Part shown: piece by piece, positions 53,635 to 62,986 of the stretch
Layout: every line of letters starts with the position of its first letter
Position numbering within the stretch: the first letter of the stretch is position 1
Assembly: GCF_000517425.1 (NCBI RefSeq)
Contig: NZ_CP006569.1
Location: 3,586,760 to 3,650,759 of the forward strand
DNA from: Sodalis praecaptivus
Lineage (GTDB): Bacteria; Pseudomonadota; Gammaproteobacteria; Enterobacterales; Enterobacteriaceae
DNA length: 64,000 bases
Reading direction: 5' to 3'
The notes under the pieces: model-generated
What the model was told of the DNA's origin: nothing
The model's database searches: none
Seen by the model: only the letters and a program-made list of their open reading frames with translations
Position numbers and translations under genes: made by a program

Positions 53635-56190
53635 TTATTTTTTAAACATGCCGGACGTTGACAAGGTAATGGCTTTAGCCTCCGTCAAATGTACGCGATC
53701 ACTCTCTTTTACCTTGAATTGGTATTCTTTGGGAGTCGGCTTCGTAGCAACAACATTTTCCTTATTAAACAGCGCAATTTTCTTTTTTACCTCAGAGATT
53801 TCATCGGTGCCAAGGGTGACGCTGTCAGTCTCATCGCGTGAAGCATCGGTTTCATCAACTTGCACCCTGCGCGCGTGATACAGGTCCTTTGTGCTGAGAG
53901 AATCGTTAGTGCTGCCATCGCTGTCGTAGCCGCTGTCATCAGCTGAGCTCGAGTTCATAAGGGGGCGATTATCACGACGGACGGCATCGCTATAGCTCTC
54001 ATCATCGGTGGAAAGATAACTTTCAACATCGCGCATATCCGCAACGCTGTCATCATCTGCGCTCTCGTATCCTGAACTGCGGCTATGAGCTGCGCTCTCG
54101 TACCCTGAACTGCGATTATGAGCTGAACCATTGTCGAGAACGAGCCCGTTGCGGTCTTTAAATGCTTCGTTTTCAAAGAAATCAACAAGTGCTTTCACCC
54201 CTTTGATTTCACCCCGAGGCGTTTCAGCCACATTCCCAACTTCCTCCTGACCTAGCGGGCGAGACGGCCTAAGATTGCTGGCATATCGGGGCTGGATAGC
54301 GTTCTGCGGCTGGGAGAACAGGGTATTGGCTTTATTCTTCATCGTCACCGATACGACCTTGTTCGCGAAAGCGGGTTCATAGCCTTTCGGCAGCTCGTCA
54401 AAGCCATCAGCATTTACCTGCAAAAGCGCCCTTTTGATCTCTCTTGCGCCGTAAGAGAATTTACTGCTATCGAGGAATTGCTCGTCGCCTGTTATCAGAC
54501 GGTTGTTGTTCGCGTTAGGCTCGTTATCGCCTTTCGGCAGCTCGTCGAAGCCATTAACGTTAATCTTCAATTCCGCCCTTTTGATCTCTCTTGCGTCGTA
54601 AGAGAGTTTACTGCTATCGGTAAATTGCTCGTCTCCTGTTATCAGACGGTTGTTGTTCGCGTTAGGCTCGTTATCGCCTTTCCGCAGCTCGTCAAAGCCA
54701 TCAACATTGATCTTCAATTCCGCCCTTTTGATCTCTCTTGGGTCGGGAGAGAGATTACTGCTATCGATAAATTGCTCGTCGCCCGTTATCAGACGGTTGT
54801 TGTTCGCGTTAGGCTCGTTATCGCCTTTCGGCTGCTCGTCAAAGTCCTCAATATTAATCTTCAATTCCGCCCTTTTGATCTCTCTTGCGCCGTAAGAGAG
54901 TTTACTGCTATCGATAAATTGCTCGTCGTCTGTTATCAGACGGTTATTGTTCGCATCAGGCTCGTCATTGCCCCTCGGCGTTAGCGGCTGCGAGTCAACA
55001 AACATGTCGCGAAGTTGCTTACCGTGCCCCTTCGCACCGTCCGCAGGCGAATCGATTTCAGTGCTTTTATCTTTTGTCTCGGCACGGTTAGTGGTCGTGA
55101 GTCTCGAACCGGGCTCGGCGGCGGGAGGCGCGTCTCGCTTCATCTGCTCTGTAGAGGCGGCACTATTGCTAGCGTCATTACTCGATAGTTTCCCGCCAAC
55201 ATTTTCATTGCCCGGGGAAGCGCTAGGGTAGTGGTAATGGTAATGATACGTGTTGTCGCCCTGGTGATTTTCGATATTACCGATAGAGACGCCTCTCTCG
55301 GCGGCGGGTTCTGCCTTCACATCCGGGCCGGGGTTAGCCGCCGCAGGTTGAGACGGCGCGAGATATATCAGCGTATGGGGGATAGTGGTAATCGCAGCAA
55401 AGGCATTGCCAAAAATCCCAGCCATCTCATGACCCGTTACGTTTTTAACAGGCATTGTCTGTAGCTGTTGAACGGCGTGTTCAATTTGATCAAGACAGCT
55501 GTCATATTGAAAGTCAAAGATGGGCTGTTTCGTGATATCTTCACCCGGATGTGCTTTTATCCAAGCCTCTTTTGAATGCCTTACCGCCTCTTCTTTAAGA
55601 TTGGCGAGTACGGCAGCACCGTGCTCTTTTAATAGCATAACCTCCTGCTTACTCAGTTTATCAGGCACCTCGCCATTCGCTGAAAACCGGGAGAAGAAAG
55701 TTTTAATCAACGTCGTAGCTTTAGAAAAATCCGTATTCTCGGATTGCGCTGAATTTTCTGCACGGGGCTGTTCGACCCCATTCGGCATAGTGTCGGTATT
55801 TTGCTCTTGCAGGTCATTTTGTACACGGTTACGGATCTCTGCCGGTTGCCCAAAGAAAGGATCCGCGTTCAACAAGTTCGTCAAATTTTTTTGTATCGGG
55901 CGGTTCAAAAACGCGGTAAGGGGCGTGATAGCCTCTTCTTGTCCTTCATTAATCCGCACCGAAGGCGTCCTGACATCTGCTGCCCTTGAAGATGTGCTCG
56001 ACGCGCCCTCGCCGCCGGCCACGTTTCGGGCATTTTCGGATGCGCTCGAAGACGCCATCCTATTGGCGCTATTCGCAACGCTGGTAATTTTTTCGGTCAG
56101 TGGCGACTTCGTCGGATTCGCATCGAACGAAGAAGGGATGTGAATAGCAAAGCTATTTTTCCCGCTAGCAATATTGCAAGATCCAGGCAT
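53635..56190 (-). CDS. yspA: Large repeat-bearing secreted protein of the type III locus, probably an effector (SipA/YspA position)
   Basis: The 851-residue protein lies between the translocators and acpY, the SipA/YspA position, but shows little recognisable similarity to SipA. It has a Ser/Ala-rich N terminus without a classic signal peptide, a helical region (about 80-290), a flexible middle, four tandem 49-residue repeats (about residues 402-602, each with NNNRLITGDEQF.DSSKLS and REIKRAELKIN), and an acidic, serine-rich C-terminal part with two SSGYESA copies and one DSGYDS. GGAGAGGAA precedes the ATG. Secretion by this apparatus is inferred from position and composition. Confidence 0.7.
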   Translation of the reverse strand: MPGSCNIASGKNSFAIHIPSSFDANPTKSPLTEKITSVANSANRMASSSASENARNVAGGEGASSTSSRAADVRTPSVRINEGQEEAITPLTAFLNRPIQKNLTNLLNADPFFGQPAEIRNRVQNDLQEQNTDTMPNGVEQPRAENSAQSENTDFSKATTLIKTFFSRFSANGEVPDKLSKQEVMLLKEHGAAVLANLKEEAVRHSKEAWIKAHPGEDITKQPIFDFQYDSCLDQIEHAVQQLQTMPVKNVTGHEMAGIFGNAFAAITTIPHTLIYLAPSQPAAANPGPDVKAEPAAERGVSIGNIENHQGDNTYHYHYHYPSASPGNENVGGKLSSNDASNSAASTEQMKRDAPPAAEPGSRLTTTNRAETKDKSTEIDSPADGAKGHGKQLRDMFVDSQPLTPRGNDEPDANNNRLITDDEQFIDSSKLSYGAREIKRAELKINIEDFDEQPKGDNEPNANNNRLITGDEQFIDSSNLSPDPREIKRAELKINVDGFDELRKGDNEPNANNNRLITGDEQFTDSSKLSYDAREIKRAELKINVNGFDELPKGDNEPNANNNRLITGDEQFLDSSKFSYGAREIKRALLQVNADGFDELPKGYEPAFANKVVSVTMKNKANTLFSQPQNAIQPRYASNLRPSRPLGQEEVGNVAETPRGEIKGVKALVDFFENEAFKDRNGLVLDNGSAHNRSSGYESAAHSRSSGYESADDDSVADMRDVESYLSTDDESYSDAVRRDNRPLMNSSSADDSGYDSDGSTNDSLSTKDLYHARRVQVDETDASRDETDSVTLGTDEISEVKKKIALFNKENVVATKPTPKEYQFKVKESDRVHLTEAKAITLSTSGMFKK
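54383..54987. repeat. Four in-frame 147-bp repeats in the effector gene
   Basis: Units recur at 147-bp spacing (about 54382, 54529, 54676, 54823), encoding 49 residues each, with only a few substitutions between them. Identity at DNA level suggests recent expansion or gene conversion. Confidence 0.92.
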
Positions 56191-56590
56191 TAAGTATTCC
56201 TCTCCGGATATTATCGTTTAAGGCCGTCTAACCGGCCGCCGCGTTTATTCTCTAGCCGGTTGAAAGCCTGTTAGAGCGATAAAACTGCCCACCCTACAGC
56301 GACGGATGAGTTTATAAAGAGTGTAAATTTATTTCATAGAATAAATAATTACGTATTATTTTTGTAAAGTAGCCGCCCCTGGGATAGTGGATGTTCACAT
56401 TGTCGGTGATATCACCTTCCTGTTTATAAAAGAAGGAGATGTTGGCCCCCGGTTATAGTGCGCATTGCACCCACCACTCGCCGTAGGGCTTTCGGTGCGA
56501 AAACGCGTCGCACCGAGTTATCAAACCGTTTTCCTGCGCCTTTATCCACAATGTGCAAGGGCGGTGTCCTTTATTAAACCCGCCTTAACG
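56191..56590. other. Non-coding gap between translocator and effector genes
   Basis: No gene is supported. ATCACCTTC and GAAGGAGAT at about 56411-56438 form a hairpin without a T-run. The gap should hold a separate promoter for the effector gene. In SPI-1 and Ysa this interval holds the needle-tip gene (sipD/yspD), which is absent. Confidence 0.6.
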
Positions 56591-58051
56591 CTAGCCGCGC
56601 ATATTACCGGCAATAACGCTGTTGGTATCTTGAGTACGGGAAATAACGCTCTGCAGCAGCTGCAGAAGCTTATCCCGGTTGGATACGTTGGTATCGCTGG
56701 TTTTGTTCGCTGCGGCGCTAAGGGTGCTGGCAAGTTCTTTACTGGCGTCCAGCTTTTTGGAATCCGCTTCATCCGATGCGGCGGCGACGTTGAAAGCACC
56801 GGTGGCGATTTCACCCATACCGCGCCCTATAGCCAATGTCACATCCGCCTTGGCAACGGCAATGCTAGTGTCACGGCGGACCTGCTCATGTTTCATGTCG
56901 TAGTCCATGATTTTGGCTCGCTGCTGGGGATGATTTGCACGCATCGTGGCACCCGTATCAGCGGTAAAATCCGACCCCTTCGCCACCAGCCGGCTTTGCG
57001 AGCTCAGGATGCTGTTTTCAGATTCGCTCAGCTTCTGTTGCATTTTGTTTTTAGGGATTAAATTATCCTTAACCGACGCGCTCTCTTTATTGAGGGCGGT
57101 CACTTTCTGCTTGGTCGCGGACCAGGCTGAAGTCACCTGTACCCCTGCCGATGCTATCGCGCCCGCCAGTCGAACGCCCGCGGCATCCACGAGTTTCTTA
57201 GCCGACTGATTAGCAGCTTTAGCCATCAGCTCACCAAAATGCGCCGAAAGCTTATTGTTCTCATTACACATCTCTGTGGTAAGCGAGATGACCTTGAGCA
57301 ATGCCTCAAAAGAGAGATCTGAGCCCAGCAACACCGACGCGCCTGATTTGCGCTCGGTAGCGAGCGTATCTGCCACCTGATTCAGGCCTTCTGAGTATTT
57401 TTGGACAACAGCAAGCTGCTCTTCGGCTAACTGACTTTGCCCATCCACCCCTTTTGCTAGTTCCCGTACGGTCGTTTCCATTCCTTTGGCGTAGGTGCGC
57501 GCTTGTGCAAGCATGCCATCAACGGATTGGCTTACCACCGCAGCCAAGGCTTCGGGTGTTTCGGACACATTAACAGCGTTAGCTAAGGTGTTGGCTACCG
57601 TTTCCAGGTCATCGGCAAAGGACGATTCCAACTTCGCCCGGTTTTCAGCATAATTGTTTATCGCCACTTTTTGGTTGGCAGAAAACTCGCTCTGTACCAC
57701 CCCCAAGTCTTCAGCAGCATGTCGCGCCACCGCCTCCACCGTATAACTGGCCATATCATATTCTTTGGCGCTGTAATGCGTAGTCACGGTACTTGCCAAC
57801 TCTTTTAACGCTGTCGGGTCGTTGCTCTTCTTGGCATTGGGAGCTGCTAATAACCCCACGGCGGACGAGACGAATTGGGCACCCGCTTGCGTAACCGCTT
57901 CAACATCGGATTTGTTGGGAGCCCTGACTTCACGTTGATTCAATCTGGCTGCATTGGCACTCTCATCTGCAGAGGTATTACCAATAATGTGCGATTTCTG
58001 ATACTGCTGTGGCTGCGTGATCGCGGCGTTGCTAGCTAATATTTCTGCCAT
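56591..58051 (-). CDS. yspC: Type III translocator, SipC/IpaC class
   Basis: The 486-residue protein directly follows the YspB-like gene and precedes the effector, the SipC/YspC position. It is rich in Ala, Ser, Lys and Glu with long helical, coiled-coil-prone stretches and a short less polar region near 290-330 (LAGAIASAGVQVTSAWSATK). SipC-class proteins form the host-membrane pore with SipB and can act on actin. AAGGAG lies before the ATG. Sequence resemblance to SipC is limited, so the call leans on position. Confidence 0.78.
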   Translation of the reverse strand: MAEILASNAAITQPQQYQKSHIIGNTSADESANAARLNQREVRAPNKSDVEAVTQAGAQFVSSAVGLLAAPNAKKSNDPTALKELASTVTTHYSAKEYDMASYTVEAVARHAAEDLGVVQSEFSANQKVAINNYAENRAKLESSFADDLETVANTLANAVNVSETPEALAAVVSQSVDGMLAQARTYAKGMETTVRELAKGVDGQSQLAEEQLAVVQKYSEGLNQVADTLATERKSGASVLLGSDLSFEALLKVISLTTEMCNENNKLSAHFGELMAKAANQSAKKLVDAAGVRLAGAIASAGVQVTSAWSATKQKVTALNKESASVKDNLIPKNKMQQKLSESENSILSSQSRLVAKGSDFTADTGATMRANHPQQRAKIMDYDMKHEQVRRDTSIAVAKADVTLAIGRGMGEIATGAFNVAAASDEADSKKLDASKELASTLSAAANKTSDTNVSNRDKLLQLLQSVISRTQDTNSVIAGNMRG

Positions 58052-58138
58052 AAAGGCTCCTTATTCCTATCTTTTACAAATGGTTCGTGGCGTCGACCGG
58101 TCAAAAAAACAGCCGGAATGCGACATGAGTGCGCCTAT

Positions 58139-60121
58139 TCATGCAGGGCGCATCGCAATCTGTTGCGTAATAAATCGCTTGGTTTGCTGGTCCTGCAATC
58201 CCACTTGGCTCATTTGATTCAAAATTTCATTCATGGTGGCTAAGTTGTGGGTAAAGACATTTACCGCCTCATCCATCATTTTCTTCAACAGCTCCTGTGT
58301 CGCCATGGCCTGCAGCAAATCGGCCTTATCTTCTGCTGCGCTGGCCTGCAATGCCGCCACGGCGATATTTCCGCCGGCTTGCGCCGTTGTATTTACCGCA
58401 TTGGCGATGGTGGCGCCCTTCTGCACCATGGCCGCATTGCCTTCGTTTATCGGGGAAAATTTCGCCATGCTACTGCCGGCTCTTTTCGCGAAGTTGGTTA
58501 CCGTATTGAGTCCGAGTTTTTTTCCTAGCGTCTCCGCCGCTTTTTTACCCATGTTTTGGAGCATTCTTTTCGCAAATGCCATGCCGGTCTTGACAATCAG
58601 GGTACTGCCGATTTTTTGCGCCACTGATTTGACAAGACTTCCCGCCACCATAACGGCGGCTATCATCAGCACCGCGGCTTGGATTGCCCCCATTATCTGA
58701 GCGATGGTATCGGCTAAACCCTTCTCCATGCCTAAACCTTCGAGGATTTTGCTGAAGAGATTGGTGAAGAATTGCATCAACGGCTGAATAATCGCTTTCA
58801 TCAGCGGATCTAATATCGCCCCCATGGCTTCTTGCATGAAGGAGCGCCCGGTAATAGCCTGGCCGATTTCATCGCCTATCGCCAACGCCAGGCCGACACC
58901 CGCCAGCGCCAGCGAGGCGCCGCCGGTGAACGCGGCCGCCGCAACGCTCACCACCGTGATAATCCAGCCAATAATTTTACCGATGCAACCCATGGTTTTT
59001 TGCATCTCTTCGGCTTTAGCCTGTTTGGCGGCGAATTCTTTGGCATTCTCCTGCGCCTCTTTAATGGAGGCGGCACTCAATTTTTTGTTCAGTTCTGCGC
59101 TGGCTTCTAATTTTTCGCTGGCGCTTTTGCCGATTAACTTATTTATAACCGCCAAGAGATAGGTCAGGCTTTTGCCTTCATTCTCTTTTTGCTGTTTACG
59201 TTCCAGCGCGCCCTGCTGCTGCGGCGTTAGCGCATTAATAAAGCCACCGACTTTTGCACGCACGGCATCCAGATTTGAACGGCTGCTATTCGCCGCGGTG
59301 ATAGCCGGATTAAGAGTGTTAGTAACAAATTTGTCGCTTTCGTTTTTCGTACGACTTGCTTCAGCGTCAGCCTTTTCACATAGGGCGGTAGCGGCATCAA
59401 TTTTTTTCTGCAATTCGGGAGAAACGCTGCCGTTGGCGGCGGTCTCTTTGGCCGCCTGCGCCTGCAGCTCTTTCAAACTTTTCAGCGCATCGCTTGCCGC
59501 TTGTTTGGCTTGCGCCGCCGCAGATTGCAGTTGGTCCGCCTGCTGTTGGGCCGCGGTGAGATTATCCTCGCACTCGGCCCACTTGGACGCCGCGAGTTCA
59601 AGTTCAGCCGACATCGCCGCCGCTGCCGTCTGCGTTCCTTTACTTTGCGCGAGGTAGGCCGCCAAGTTATTCGATAGCTGCTGTATCGATTTGTTACCGG
59701 TCAGTTTGATGATGGTGCCCATAATATAGGTCAAACTGGCCATGCCGCTTAAGGCACTCCCCTTTCCCGCCTCCGCGCTTTCGTTTGGCTGGGCGCCGGC
59801 CGTCGAGGCGGCCGCGGCGCTTAACGGGACCGGTGTCGCCAGCCGCGGGGAATCGCCGACATTGGCCAACAGCCCCAAAGGCTGCTTATTGACCAGTTCC
59901 CGTTGCGTTTCCTGTATTACTTTTTGCAGTTGTTCGGCGGTTAAACTCTGCTGCAGCGTTTGGACTTTGTTCTTGAGCCGGTGTTGCCCATAGCGCTCGT
60001 CGCCAAATCGCCTCGCGGCTTCTTGTTCCCGCTTAGTAACCGCATTACTCGCCTCTTCATGTCCAAATATTTCATTCAAATATGGCAATGAGAGACCGTT
60101 AACTGCACTAGTCATGGTCAC
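58139..60121 (-). CDS. yspB: Type III translocator, SipB/IpaB class
   Basis: The 660-residue protein (658 if the ATG at 60115 is used instead of the GTG) has coiled-coil regions (about 180-290), then two hydrophobic segments (about 378-415 with FTGGASLALAGVGLALAIG, and 470-500) as in SipB/IpaB, then an amphipathic C-terminal part. Such proteins insert into the host membrane to form the translocon. The start overlaps the chaperone stop by up to 14 bp, so translation is probably coupled to its chaperone. AAGGAG lies upstream. Confidence 0.88.
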   Translation of the reverse strand: MTMTSAVNGLSLPYLNEIFGHEEASNAVTKREQEAARRFGDERYGQHRLKNKVQTLQQSLTAEQLQKVIQETQRELVNKQPLGLLANVGDSPRLATPVPLSAAAASTAGAQPNESAEAGKGSALSGMASLTYIMGTIIKLTGNKSIQQLSNNLAAYLAQSKGTQTAAAAMSAELELAASKWAECEDNLTAAQQQADQLQSAAAQAKQAASDALKSLKELQAQAAKETAANGSVSPELQKKIDAATALCEKADAEASRTKNESDKFVTNTLNPAITAANSSRSNLDAVRAKVGGFINALTPQQQGALERKQQKENEGKSLTYLLAVINKLIGKSASEKLEASAELNKKLSAASIKEAQENAKEFAAKQAKAEEMQKTMGCIGKIIGWIITVVSVAAAAFTGGASLALAGVGLALAIGDEIGQAITGRSFMQEAMGAILDPLMKAIIQPLMQFFTNLFSKILEGLGMEKGLADTIAQIMGAIQAAVLMIAAVMVAGSLVKSVAQKIGSTLIVKTGMAFAKRMLQNMGKKAAETLGKKLGLNTVTNFAKRAGSSMAKFSPINEGNAAMVQKGATIANAVNTTAQAGGNIAVAALQASAAEDKADLLQAMATQELLKKMMDEAVNVFTHNLATMNEILNQMSQVGLQDQQTKRFITQQIAMRPA

Positions 60122-60659
60122 TTTTCTCCTTATTCTCTCCTGTGGCGTCCGCTTCGTTTTTCTCCAAATCGGCTAATGCCACAAGATAAGCCTGGGCCTT
60201 TTGCATGAGGTTTTCATCCTGTGATTTTTCTAATACAATTTCAAAACAACGTTTAGCCATTTCTCCTTTTCGCAACATAAGATTGCATTGGCCCGCATAT
60301 AACATAGGGCGATAGTCGTTTTCCGATAATGAATACGTCAAGGCATAAAGCTCAATAGCCTTTTCATAGGATTTCTTTAATTGATGTACTGCCGCCAGCC
60401 CCATGATATATTCGGGGTTATAAAAATCATAAACGCACAGGAAGCGAAACAATGACTCCGCATCATCCAGGCGCCCCTGCTGATAAAAATCGTAGGCATA
60501 CAGATAGACGTCCTGCATCGTTGATTCAGGTATCTGATGTATATCTTTCAACGTGGCACCATCTTGTATCGCCTCCATGAAATTTTCGGTATATTGCTGC
60601 TCCAGCTTGCCCTGCTGATGTGAGGCATTGTTTTTAGCGTGTTTAGTTTTCGTCTTCAT
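60108..60659 (-). CDS. sycB: Translocator chaperone with tetratricopeptide repeats (SycB/SicA class)
   Basis: The 183-residue protein is of the LcrH/SicA/IpgC class, slightly longer than SicA (165). TPR-like blocks are visible (DVYLYAYDFYQQGRLDDAESLFRFL, YNPEYIMGLAAVHQLKKSYEKAIELY and YAGQCNLMLRKGEMAKRCFEIVL). It binds the translocators before export, and SicA also acts as a co-activator in SPI-1. The start at 60659 is taken because the upstream frame is not family-like. The gene is followed immediately by yspB. Confidence 0.9.
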   Translation of the reverse strand: MKTKTKHAKNNASHQQGKLEQQYTENFMEAIQDGATLKDIHQIPESTMQDVYLYAYDFYQQGRLDDAESLFRFLCVYDFYNPEYIMGLAAVHQLKKSYEKAIELYALTYSLSENDYRPMLYAGQCNLMLRKGEMAKRCFEIVLEKSQDENLMQKAQAYLVALADLEKNEADATGENKEKSDHD

Positions 60660-60847
60660 TATCGAATCAACCTTAAATGGAATGAGATGTGACTTTGAGT
60701 TACTGCTCGCGATCCCGTCCTCCTGGGGTCGATGCACGCCGTCCCTTACTCATTTCTTGTAAGGAAAAGTAACATCCACCAGGGGGAATGAATATCAAAA
60801 AACAGGATCACGAGGGGTAACAATTACCTTTCTTTTTGCGAGTTAGG

Positions 60848-61936
60848 TTAACTTTTTTCCTCAGATGGCGGCTCGGATGGAACAATTTGCTCTTCACTGA
60901 TCTGCCCCGCGCTTTCTACCTGCTTCAGCCAAATGAGAATACGCATTATTTCTATTAAATCGTTATCATTCAGAGAGATAAAGCTATGTACGCTGTAGTT
61001 TTTATATAATCTTCGCGCCAAAGGGATACTGCGCACGACCGGCACCCCTACCTTCTCGGCATAGGCTATGATCGCCCGCGCTTTCATATTGCTGGCACGT
61101 AAAGTGATGAACGGCAGCATCGCGACATCTGGGTTAAAAAATATACCCATTGCGATGTGGGTTGGGTTAGCCAGTATCATCTCTGAGGAACGAATTGCCG
61201 CCTGCTCCGAGCCGCTCAGCAATTCAAAATGCGCATTGCGCCGCGCGGACTTTATTTCTGGGTTACCTTCATTTTCTTTATGCTCTTGCTTAACCTCATG
61301 CTTCTCCATTTTCATATCTTTAAATTGGAGAAAATATTCACACAAGCCGTCAAGCACCAGAACAATAAGCGATACACCCACATAAATAAACACGAGTTTT
61401 ACCGCCAGATCTGACCACACCCGGATGACCTGCCAGATATTCCCCTGATAAGTCGATAGCAACTTGCTAAGATAATGTGATTGAAAATAATTGACGCTGA
61501 CTGCAAACACGCCAACATAGCAAAATGTTTTCACCAGTTCTTTCAGTGTCCGCATATTGAATATCCGCTTAAGTCCTTTCATCGGATTAAGCGCATCAAA
61601 ATTCAACTTTATTGCTTTAGTGGCGAGCACCATCCGAGTTTGAAGCAATGTCGAGAAGGTACCGGCTATAAAACAAACCATTACCATCGGCAGCGTTAAT
61701 TCCATAAACAACATGGCCAAACTAATGAGGTAAGCTTGGTAACTCAGGCTTTTGCCGTTGAGAATCACATTATTATAAAACGCGATAAAGGGTTCAAAGG
61801 ACATACCGTAGCCTAAATAGGCAATCCCACTTACCAACACGACAGTGGTGGTAACATCTTTAACTTTGAACGATTGGCCTTTTTGCGCAGACTCTCTTCG
61901 CCGTTTCTCTGTGGGCTTTTCTGTTTTCTCCGCCAT
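60848..61936 (-). CDS. spaS: Type III export switch protein SpaS (SctU)
   Basis: The 362-residue membrane protein controls the switch from early to later substrates. It has four hydrophobic segments in the first 200 residues and the autocleavage motif NPTH at residues 257-260, where the protein cuts itself between Asn and Pro. It follows spaR by 2 bp. Confidence 0.95.
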   Translation of the reverse strand: MAEKTEKPTEKRRRESAQKGQSFKVKDVTTTVVLVSGIAYLGYGMSFEPFIAFYNNVILNGKSLSYQAYLISLAMLFMELTLPMVMVCFIAGTFSTLLQTRMVLATKAIKLNFDALNPMKGLKRIFNMRTLKELVKTFCYVGVFAVSVNYFQSHYLSKLLSTYQGNIWQVIRVWSDLAVKLVFIYVGVSLIVLVLDGLCEYFLQFKDMKMEKHEVKQEHKENEGNPEIKSARRNAHFELLSGSEQAAIRSSEMILANPTHIAMGIFFNPDVAMLPFITLRASNMKARAIIAYAEKVGVPVVRSIPLARRLYKNYSVHSFISLNDNDLIEIMRILIWLKQVESAGQISEEQIVPSEPPSEEKS

Positions 61937-61938
61937 AA

Positions 61939-62718
61939 TTATCCCCCCACGGCTGGGCGAATGAATTGGTAAAATGGCGTAAGCGTAAACAAGCGCATCA
62001 AGGGTGCCGACATGGCGCCGAAACCATAAAGCATAAAGATCGTGAAGGCGATAAAACTCTTCAGCGATAACGACAAGGAAAAGGGGTTAAGCTGCGGGCA
62101 GTAGCGGGAAAACACGCCGAGAATGATTTCCGATAACATCAACGTAATCAGCGTCGGCGCCGCAAGTATCAGGCTATTTTCCAATAAGAGGTGCGCCAGT
62201 TTGCCAGCCACGTTCCAATGCGCCCCCAGCAACGAGGAGCCGGAGGGAAAGACGCGATAGCTCTGTACCAGCGCATTCATCAATAATACCATCCCGCCCT
62301 GCGCCATAAAGATGGCGCCAAAAGAGAAACTCAGGAAGGACGACATGGTCGTGCTTTGCAGGCCGTTCACCGGGTCAATACTGTCGCTGATTGTCGCGCC
62401 ACGCTGGTTATCGATGACTTCCCCTATCGCGCTGGCAATCCAAAACGGCAAACTCAGGATCATTGCCAGCATCAGCCCCGTCACACACTCCCTTGCGATG
62501 AGCACCACCCAACCTTGATCCCTATCAGGAATGGGTTGTATGTCAGGCCAGATACCGATAAGCGTGATGAGGATAACCATATTTTTCACAATAAGATGTG
62601 ACAATATGCGCCCGCCTAATAGGGGCAACAGCAAAAATACGGTGCCGACACGCACATACGCCAGCATGATGACCATGCTGTTTTCCTGGAAGCTGAAGAA
62701 TAAGCTAATTAGCGGCAT
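61939..62718 (-). CDS. spaR: Type III export apparatus protein SpaR (SctT)
   Basis: The 259-residue polytopic protein has at least six hydrophobic segments and the SctT pattern (VRVGTVFLLLPLLG, AIGEVIDNQRGA). It forms part of the core export gate with SpaP and SpaQ. It starts 13 bp after spaQ. Confidence 0.94.
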   Translation of the reverse strand: MPLISLFFSFQENSMVIMLAYVRVGTVFLLLPLLGGRILSHLIVKNMVILITLIGIWPDIQPIPDRDQGWVVLIARECVTGLMLAMILSLPFWIASAIGEVIDNQRGATISDSIDPVNGLQSTTMSSFLSFSFGAIFMAQGGMVLLMNALVQSYRVFPSGSSLLGAHWNVAGKLAHLLLENSLILAAPTLITLMLSEIILGVFSRYCPQLNPFSLSLSLKSFIAFTIFMLYGFGAMSAPLMRLFTLTPFYQFIRPAVGG

Positions 62719-62731
62719 AGACCCACTCTGT

Positions 62732-62986
62732 TTACCGGAAACCCATCAGAAATGATTCTGTGGCGAATCGCAATCCTTCGCTGGCGAACCACCCCATTAA
62801 CATGAGAAGGCAGGCAAAAACCGCCAGCATTTTTAAGCCAAACGGCAACGTTTGTTCTTGAATCTGCATTACCGTTTGGAATAAACCTACAACGAGCCCC
62901 ACAATGGTCGCCATCGCGATGGGCACGGCCGAAAGCTTTAGCACCAAAAGTAAGGCTGAACTACCAATATAGGAAATTTCACTCAT
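62732..62986 (-). CDS. spaQ: Type III export apparatus protein SpaQ (SctS)
   Basis: The 84-residue protein has two membrane segments with the QIQEQTLPF motif between them, the SctS signature. It overlaps the spaP stop by 4 bp (ATGA). Confidence 0.95.
   Translation of the reverse strand: MSEISYIGSSALLLVLKLSAVPIAMATIVGLVVGLFQTVMQIQEQTLPFGLKMLAVFACLLMLMGWFASEGLRFATESFLMGFR

Noticed and set aside
54478..54984. 168-codon plus-strand frame with repeats
   Set aside because: It is the antisense reading of the 147-bp repeats in the effector gene.
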